DNA of 64,000 nt from Ligaoa zhengdingensis (GTDB taxonomy: Bacteria; Bacillota; Clostridia; Oscillospirales; Ruminococcaceae). The position numbers and the translations under genes were made by a program. The notes beneath the pieces were generated by a model, which saw only the letters and a list, made by a program, of their open reading frames with translations, was not told the origin of the DNA and searched no databases. The DNA lies in assembly GCF_014384885.1 (NCBI RefSeq), contig NZ_JACRST010000005.1, positions 62,001 through 126,000 on the forward strand, written 5' to 3'. Positions 59,335 through 64,000 of this stretch are shown here, piece after piece. The number at the start of each line of letters is the position of its first letter. The stretch's first letter is position 1.

Positions 59335-59378
59335 AGGGGCGTGGACCATCGACCGGATGGCCCGCGCCCTTTTCTTTT
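59335..59378 (+). terminator. Terminator after the surface-protein remnant
   Basis: AGGGGCG/GCGCCCT with the inner ACCATC/GGATGG pairing forms a stem, followed by TTTTCTTTT. Confidence 0.7.
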
Positions 59379-59411
59379 ACAGAAAATTCGTACAATGAAA
59401 AATAATATTAG

Positions 59412-59440
59412 TTGACTTTATATATTATATAATATATAAT
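59412..59440 (+). promoter_or_regulatory. padR promoter with palindrome
   Basis: TTGACT (59412-59417) and TATAAT (59435-59440) are 17 bases apart. The spacer contains the perfect 16-base palindrome TATATTATATAATATA (59421-59436), a likely PadR operator. Confidence 0.7.
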
Positions 59441-59472
59441 ATTAAAAACAACATAGGAAATGGGGGATGACC

Positions 59473-59799
59473 ATGACGTTTGGGCTGAGCGCCGCGCTGC
59501 TGGACGCCTGTGTTCTGGCGGTGCTCTCGCGGGGCGACACCTACGGCTATGTCCTGACACAAAACGTGCGGGATGCGGTCGATATCTCCGATTCCACCCT
59601 TTATCCGGTGCTGCGGCGGCTGCAAAAGGACGGCTATCTCACCACCTACGACCAGCCGTACCAGGGGCGGAACCGGCGATACTATTCGATCACACCGAGC
59701 GGCCGGGAGCAGTACCGGGCGTATGTCGCCGATTGGGGCGTCTACAAGGCGAGGCTGGACGAGATTATTTTGGGAGGGAAGCAGTATGACGAGGCTTGA
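59473..59799 (+). CDS. PadR-family regulator
   Basis: A 108-residue winged-helix regulator (LLDACVLAVLSRGDTYGYVL, DSTLYPVLRRLQKDGYL, GRNRRYYSITPSGREQ). The family represses its own operon and is relieved by small molecules. The ATG at 59473 is preferred over 59467 because of the distance to GGGGGA. The stop overlaps the next gene by 14 bases, so the three genes downstream form one operon. A palindrome over the promoter fits autoregulation. Confidence 0.9.
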   Translation: MTFGLSAALLDACVLAVLSRGDTYGYVLTQNVRDAVDISDSTLYPVLRRLQKDGYLTTYDQPYQGRNRRYYSITPSGREQYRAYVADWGVYKARLDEIILGGKQYDEA

Positions 59800-60412
59800 T
59801 TTCTTTATGCGCCTGCGCGAGGGGCTGCACCGGCTGCCGCCGGAGGAGATTGAAAACGCGGTGCGCTACTATGTCGAATATTTCGACGAGGCGGGCCCGG
59901 AAAACGAACAGCGGGTGCTCGAGGAGCTCGGCGACCCGATGAAGATCGCGCAGCAGATCACAGCGGAGTATATGGTGCGGGCGATCGAGCCCTACCGCCC
60001 CGCACCGGATGAACAGGGCCCGGAAGCGGCCGGGCCGCAGCCGCCGCGCAAAAGCGGGCTTTCCGCCGTGTGGATCGCCATTCTGGCGGTGTTCGCGTCC
60101 CCCATCGCGCTGCCGGTCGCCATCGCCATCGCGGCTGTGGCGTTCGCCCTGGTGGTCGTGGTGGCCTGCGTGTTCCTCTCCTTCTTCGGGGTGTCGGTTG
60201 GGATGATGGCGGGCGGCGTTTTCGGCATGGTGGTCGGCATCCTCTGCCTGAGCGCTCATGTGCCCACCGGCGTCTGCGCCATCGGCAGCGGCATGGTGGT
60301 GAGCGGCGTGGGCCTGCTGTTGTTCCTGCCCACCGTCTGGCTCACGCGGGCGACATTTAGCGGCATCGCGCGGCTGATCAGCCGGCGCGTGGTAAGGAGG
60401 GATGCGGCATGA
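59786..60412 (+). CDS. HAAS-domain (DUF1700-like) membrane protein
   Basis: A 208-residue protein. Residues ~1-60 are the HAAS helical domain (FFMRLREGLHRLPPEEIENA, YYVEYFDEAGPE, ELGDPMKIAQQI). Residues ~90-195 contain about three to four membrane segments. PadR-HAAS-DUF4097 trios are widespread in Firmicutes and are thought to sense the cell envelope. The gene overlaps padR and its stop overlaps the next start by four bases. Confidence 0.87.
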   Translation: MTRLDFFMRLREGLHRLPPEEIENAVRYYVEYFDEAGPENEQRVLEELGDPMKIAQQITAEYMVRAIEPYRPAPDEQGPEAAGPQPPRKSGLSAVWIAILAVFASPIALPVAIAIAAVAFALVVVVACVFLSFFGVSVGMMAGGVFGMVVGILCLSAHVPTGVCAIGSGMVVSGVGLLLFLPTVWLTRATFSGIARLISRRVVRRDAA

Positions 60413-61464
60413 AAAAGAGCACAAAGGTGGTTCTGGGCATCTCCGCGGGGCTTATCCTGCTGGGCGGGGTTCTGGCCGCCGCGGGATACGCCATGGCGGG
60501 CGGCAACATCGGCGTGTATTATTCCAACGGGCAGCTCTACCACAACGGCCGCGCGGGCGCTGTGGTCAGCCGGACGGTGGAGACCGGGAGGTTCACCTCC
60601 CTGGATATCACCGCCGATCTGGCCGGGGTCAAGATGATCGCATCCGACCACTACGGGGTGGAGTACCGGCTGGCGACGGCCGGGCGCGAGCCGGTCTGCC
60701 GCGTCACCGGCGACGGCGCTCTCTACTTCGACCAAAGCGGCGACTGGGACGGCGGGGGCGGTTCGATCAACCTGTTCGGCTGGCGCGGCCGCGGGTGGAA
60801 GGATGCGGGCGAGCAGTACCTGCACATCTACTATCCGGCGGATGTGGAGTTCGACCAGGTCAAAATTGAGGTCGGCGCGGGCGACCTGAAGCTCAAGGAC
60901 CTCGCGGTCAAGGGCAAGGTCGAGCTGGAGGTCAACCTGGGCGAGCTGACCGTGGAGAACGTGACCACCGGTCTGCTGGACGCTGAGACAAACGCGGGCG
61001 GCGCCAGGCTTTCCGGCGTGCGGGCGCGGACACTCTCGGTCGAGAGCGACCTCGGCAGCATCGAGCTTGACAATGTGACCGCGGAGCAGACCACGGTGAG
61101 CGCCAGCAGCGGCAGTACCGCGATTTCCGGCGGCAGCCTGGGCAAAACCGAGTTGGACAGCAACTTCGGGGAGATCAAGGTGAAGGGCGCAAAAACCGGC
61201 GAGCTCTCGGTGGACTGCGACAGCGGTAGCATCGACCTCGAGGGCGAATTCGCAGGCAACATCGAGGTGTCGTCCGATTTCGGCAGCGTTTCGCTGCGCA
61301 GCAGCCTGCCCGCCTCCGATTACAACCTCGACCTCCAGACCGATTTTGGCAGCGTGCGGCTGGACGGCGCAAAGCAGGAGAACCCCTGCGTGAAGGACAG
61401 CGGCGGCCGCTACCGGCTTTCGGTGGAGAACAGCAGCGGCGACATCGACGTAAAATTCGGCTGA
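60409..61464 (+). CDS. DUF4097-type beta-helix protein
   Basis: A 351-residue protein with an N-terminal membrane helix (residues ~8-30, VVLGISAGLILLGGVLAAAG) and a repetitive strand-rich outer part of the DUF4097/adhesin type (VKGKVELEVNLGELTVENV, SSDFGSVSLRSSL, SSGDIDVKFG at the end), where short turns form a right-handed beta-helix. It is the third gene of the PadR-HAAS-DUF4097 operon. The role is unknown, with an envelope-sensing or shielding function most often proposed. Confidence 0.88.
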   Translation: MKKSTKVVLGISAGLILLGGVLAAAGYAMAGGNIGVYYSNGQLYHNGRAGAVVSRTVETGRFTSLDITADLAGVKMIASDHYGVEYRLATAGREPVCRVTGDGALYFDQSGDWDGGGGSINLFGWRGRGWKDAGEQYLHIYYPADVEFDQVKIEVGAGDLKLKDLAVKGKVELEVNLGELTVENVTTGLLDAETNAGGARLSGVRARTLSVESDLGSIELDNVTAEQTTVSASSGSTAISGGSLGKTELDSNFGEIKVKGAKTGELSVDCDSGSIDLEGEFAGNIEVSSDFGSVSLRSSLPASDYNLDLQTDFGSVRLDGAKQENPCVKDSGGRYRLSVENSSGDIDVKFG

Positions 61465-61594
61465 CCGGGGCGGATGTCACAGGGAGAAAAGCGTCCATTC
61501 CCATCCCGTAACCTTTGCCACCAAATTGTAATCTTGGAATCACTGAGCTGTAGCCGCGAGTTCACAATTTGTTCACGATTTTAGGGTATCCTAA
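61465..61594. other. Gap after the DUF4097 gene
   Basis: No gene is seen. A weak promoter-like stretch (TTGTTC to TATCCT, about 61568-61592) lies at its right end. Confidence 0.4.
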
Positions 61595-61756
61595 AAACAA
61601 GCCAAAGAGCAACCGGCGCGTGAGCAACAGGCGCGGCGGTTTGGCCCAAACAAGTGGTTCCTCCAGAACTGGGACGCCCGAGATGATTTCTCCACATCAG
61701 ACGGCTTCCGCAACCAATTCAATGTTCAGTCCGCTGCGAGGCGGCTGAAGCGATAA
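61595..61756 (+). pseudogene. Possible C-terminal gene fragment without start codon
   Basis: A 53-codon open frame without any usual start codon ends at TAA 61754-61756. Its translation (RFGPNKWFLQNWDARDDF, SAARRLKR at the end) has a protein-like composition rich in aromatic and polar residues. It may be the decayed 3' end of a lost gene. I do not recognise the family, and chance cannot be excluded. Confidence 0.25.
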
Positions 61757-61760
61757 GCAC

Positions 61761-61797
61761 AAAAAAGCGACGGCGGGTTTTCCGCCGTCGCTTTTTG
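61761..61797 (+). terminator. Terminator before pyrK
   Basis: AAAAAAGCGACGGCGG and CCGCCGTCGCTTTTT form a 14-pair stem with T runs on both sides. Confidence 0.8.
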
Positions 61798-61845
61798 CAT
61801 CTTCCTCCGAAATGCCGGGGATGGGTGGCGGCCGGCCCCGAAAAC

Positions 61846-61854
61846 TGTTATAAT
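61846..61854 (+). promoter_or_regulatory. Extended -10 promoter of pyrK-pyrD
   Basis: TGTTATAAT is an extended -10 box (TGnTATAAT) 34 bases before the pyrK start. No clear -35 box is seen. Confidence 0.5.
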
Positions 61855-61887
61855 AGAACCAGCATGACAAGGAGGCTGATTCTGAGG

Positions 61888-62670
61888 ATGAAAATGGAAT
61901 GTACCGTAACCGGAGCGCGTCTGGTCGCCCGCGACGTGGCGGCCATGACCGTGCGCGCGCCCGAGCTCGCGGCCGCCTGCGAGCCGGGTCAGTTTGCGCA
62001 TATCTACTGCGGCGGGGGGGTGTACAGCCTCACCCGCAGGCCGATCTCGATCTCCAAGGTGGAGGGGGACGAGCTGGGGTTCCTGTTCCAAATCAAGGGG
62101 GAGGGCACCCGCTGGCTGGCCCAGCGCCGGCCGGGCGAGACGGTGGACCTCATGGCCCCGCTGGGCAAGGGGTGTTACCGCCTGCCCGAGCAGGGCAAGG
62201 TGTACATCGCGGCCGGGGGCATCGGCTACGCGCCGGTGATCTTTTTGGCGCAGCGCGCGGCGGCGCGCGGCCTGGATGCGCGCATGTTTGTGGGCGCGCG
62301 CGACAGCGGCAGCATCTACTGCCTGGATGAGATGGAGAAGCTGGGCGTCCCGGTGGAGGTCGCCACCGAGGACGGCGGCCTGGGGGAACGCGGCTTTGTC
62401 ACCGCGCCGCTCGAGCACGCAATTCAGGCGGACAAGCCCGACCTCATCTGCTGCTGTGGCCCCGAGCCGATGCTGCGCGCCGTGGCGCGCCTGGGGCGGA
62501 CCTATGGGGTGCCGGTGCAGGTGTCGCTGGAGCAGCGCATGGCCTGCGGCGTGGGCGCCTGCAAGGGCTGTGTGGTGCCTGTTAAGGGGCGGAACGGCGT
62601 GCACTACCGCAACGTGTGCAGCGACGGCCCGGTGTTCTGCGGCGAGGAGGTGTTTTTCGATGCCGAATAA
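61888..62670 (+). CDS. pyrK: Dihydroorotate dehydrogenase electron transfer subunit
   Basis: A 260-residue flavoprotein. Residues ~1-95 form the FAD-binding barrel (YSLTRRPISISKVE), ~100-210 the NAD-binding part (IAAGGIGYAPVIFLAQ, CCCGPEPMLRAV) and the C-terminus the [2Fe-2S] cluster site (CGVGACKGCVVP and a later Cys in NVCSDGPVFCGEE). PyrK passes electrons from the PyrD flavin to NAD+ in pyrimidine synthesis. The ATG at 61888 has GAGG upstream; the gene overlaps pyrD by 11 bases. Confidence 0.94.
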   Translation: MKMECTVTGARLVARDVAAMTVRAPELAAACEPGQFAHIYCGGGVYSLTRRPISISKVEGDELGFLFQIKGEGTRWLAQRRPGETVDLMAPLGKGCYRLPEQGKVYIAAGGIGYAPVIFLAQRAAARGLDARMFVGARDSGSIYCLDEMEKLGVPVEVATEDGGLGERGFVTAPLEHAIQADKPDLICCCGPEPMLRAVARLGRTYGVPVQVSLEQRMACGVGACKGCVVPVKGRNGVHYRNVCSDGPVFCGEEVFFDAE

Positions 62671-63583
62671 ACCCAATTTGAGCGTCAACATCGCGGGCAT
62701 TGCAATGAAAAACCCGGTGATGCCCGCATCGGGCTGCTTCGGTTTCGGCGAGGAGTACGCCCCTTATCTCGACCTGAACGCCCTGGGCGCGATCGTGGTC
62801 AAATCGGTGACTATGAACGAGACGGTGGGCAACCCCGGCCCGCGCGTCTGCGAAACCCCGGGTGGGATGCTCAACGCGATCGGGTGGCAGAACCCGGGCG
62901 CGGATGTGTTCATCAACGAGAAGATGCCGTTCCTGCGGCAGTTCAATACCCCCGTGATCGTCAACCTGGCGGGTAAGACCGCGAGCGACTACGCCGAGCT
63001 GGCCGCCCGCCTGGACGGGGTGGAGGGCCTCGCGGGCATCGAGCTCAACATCTCCTGCCCGAACGTGAGCGAGGGCGGCGTGGCGTTCGGCACCGACCCG
63101 CGCCTGGCCGACGAGGTGGTGCGCGCGGTGCGCGCGGCCACAAAGCTGCCGTTGATCGTCAAGCTGTCCCCCAACGTGACCGATATCACCGTGATGGCGC
63201 GCGCTGTGGAGGGCGCGGGCGCGGACGCGATCTCGCTCATCAACACCTTCACCGCTATCGCAATCGATGTGAAAACCCGCCGCCCGGTGCTGGGCAACTT
63301 CACCGGCGGCCTGTCCGGCCCGGCGGTCAAGCCGGTGGCGCTGTATATGACCTACCGCGTGGCGCACGCCGTGTCCGTGCCGGTCATCGGCATGGGCGGC
63401 GTCCTGCGCGCCGAGGACGCGATCGAGTTCCTGCTGGCGGGCGCGAGCGCCGTTGCGGTGGGCATGGGCACCTTTGTGAACCCCACCGCCATGATCGACG
63501 TGATCGACGGCATCGAGCGGTATCTCGTCGAGAACAACATGGATGACGTGCACCAGCTCATCGGCGGGCTGATCACCGACTGA
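62660..63583 (+). CDS. pyrD: Dihydroorotate dehydrogenase (class 1B)
   Basis: A 307-residue TIM-barrel enzyme. Key segments are GCFGFGEEYAPYLD, KSVTMNETVGNPGPRV, NAIGWQNPG, ELNISCPNVSEGG (with the catalytic Cys of class 1B), VKLSPNVTDI, NTFTAIAID and GMGGVLRAEDAIEFLLAGA. It oxidises dihydroorotate to orotate with FMN and works with PyrK. The ATG at 62660 lies inside the pyrK end with GGAGG at good distance. A strong terminator follows. Confidence 0.96.
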   Translation: MPNKPNLSVNIAGIAMKNPVMPASGCFGFGEEYAPYLDLNALGAIVVKSVTMNETVGNPGPRVCETPGGMLNAIGWQNPGADVFINEKMPFLRQFNTPVIVNLAGKTASDYAELAARLDGVEGLAGIELNISCPNVSEGGVAFGTDPRLADEVVRAVRAATKLPLIVKLSPNVTDITVMARAVEGAGADAISLINTFTAIAIDVKTRRPVLGNFTGGLSGPAVKPVALYMTYRVAHAVSVPVIGMGGVLRAEDAIEFLLAGASAVAVGMGTFVNPTAMIDVIDGIERYLVENNMDDVHQLIGGLITD

Positions 63584-63626
63584 TTGAGCAATGGAGCGGT
63601 CTATGCCTTAATAAGCGCTTTCTTCG

Positions 63627-63668
63627 GCCCTGTCCCGGGCGTATGTCCGGGCAGGGCCTCTTTATTTT
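63627..63668 (+). terminator. pyrD terminator
   Basis: GGCCCTG...CCCGGGC pairs with GTCCGGG...CAGGGCC, followed by TCTTTATTTT. Confidence 0.85.
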
Positions 63669-64000
63669 AATGTTTCATTTTTAAATGTCCTTCTTTTAAA
63701 AAGAAAATGTCGGCAATTCACTTGGCAGCGGGGTTTGCACCTTGCTTTGTAGCTTCGGGCAGAGCGGTTGCGCACTGCCGTGCGCCTGCCTCGGCACCAC
63801 CCCCGCGGGACGCCATCCTTTTGGAACGCGCCAAAAGGATGCAAAAGCGCGCCAAAGGGCGTTCCCCCCTTTGGCATCCCCCCTAGGGGCGGCCGGCCAA
63901 CGGCCGGAGGAAAGCCGGGCAGGCTCGTTTGTTAAGCAAAGTGCAGCATCCGCGCGGAGGACGCACCCGGTATGGCGCAAGCGCCAACCCGGATTGCCTG
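63669..64000. repeat. GC-rich tail with hairpin, no gene
   Basis: No credible gene is seen. The stretch holds a perfect 11-pair hairpin (CATCCTTTTGG at 63814-63824 and CCAAAAGGATG at 63831-63841) and nearby variants of CCAAAGGG/CCCTTTGG. The pattern recalls dispersed intergenic repeats of GC-rich Clostridia. Confidence 0.4.

Noticed and set aside
1..64000. CRISPR arrays and insertion sequences
   Set aside because: No regularly spaced direct repeats with unique spacers and no transposase gene were found. The short repeats at 28.7 kb and 32.7 kb are too short and irregular.

Overview
The window joins two kinds of DNA. From the left edge to about 33.0 kb lies the right-hand part of an integrative conjugative element (ICE) of moderate GC content. 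From 33.1 kb to the right edge the DNA is clearly GC-richer and carries ordinary chromosomal genes. Strong AGGAGG-type ribosome binding sites, a Firmicutes-type LexA box, a THF riboswitch before folT, LytTR and PadR regulators and a CTn5-type (CD1845-like) ICE backbone point to a GC-rich Clostridia species, probably a gut Oscillospiraceae/Ruminococcaceae-type bacterium. The species cannot be named from the sequence.

ICE backbone: the C-terminal part of a giant helicase (1-2.8 kb), a DUF3848/DUF3849 protein, MobC, a CD1845-like membrane protein, an AbiEi/AbiEii toxin-antitoxin pair, a small zinc-ribbon protein and a MOBP-type relaxase (6.3-7.8 kb), then an XRE regulator and a SLOG-family protein. 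At the right end (26-32.6 kb) are a WYL regulator, an XRE repressor with an ImmA/IrrE-type protease sharing operators with the next transcription unit, an ArpU-like activator, a sigma-like factor, a structured non-coding stretch, a MazF-type toxin, two excisionase-like proteins and a tyrosine integrase next to a tRNA-Arg(CCU) gene. The type IV secretion genes must lie left of the window.

Cargo island: 9.27-25.95 kb holds fifteen tightly packed same-strand genes. Many show domains known from bacterial polymorphic-toxin immunity loci: ankyrin, leucine-rich repeat, NTF2-like, TPR-SUFU-DUF4253 and DUF4261. Others are unrecognised or look like beta-propeller or FGE-like folds. No toxin or secretion gene is visible. 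I read this as a mobile, orphan multi-immunity array, possibly ended by its own WYL regulator. It is the most novel content of the window.

Chromosome: Nudix hydrolase, TrkH/KtrB-type K+ transporter, lexA with its SOS box, lipoproteins, typA, a LytTR/AgrC-like two-component system, a Na+/H+-type antiporter under a fluoride riboswitch, tRNA-Ala(CGC), a surface-glycoconjugate cluster (CapA-like, PIG-L-like, GT2-GtrA, phosphodiester glycosidase, membrane protein), a 2162-residue surface GH127 protein, a sugar-binding lipoprotein, folT under a THF riboswitch, a deletion-fused surface-protein remnant, a PadR/HAAS/DUF4097 cassette and pyrK-pyrD. Rho-independent terminators separate most units.
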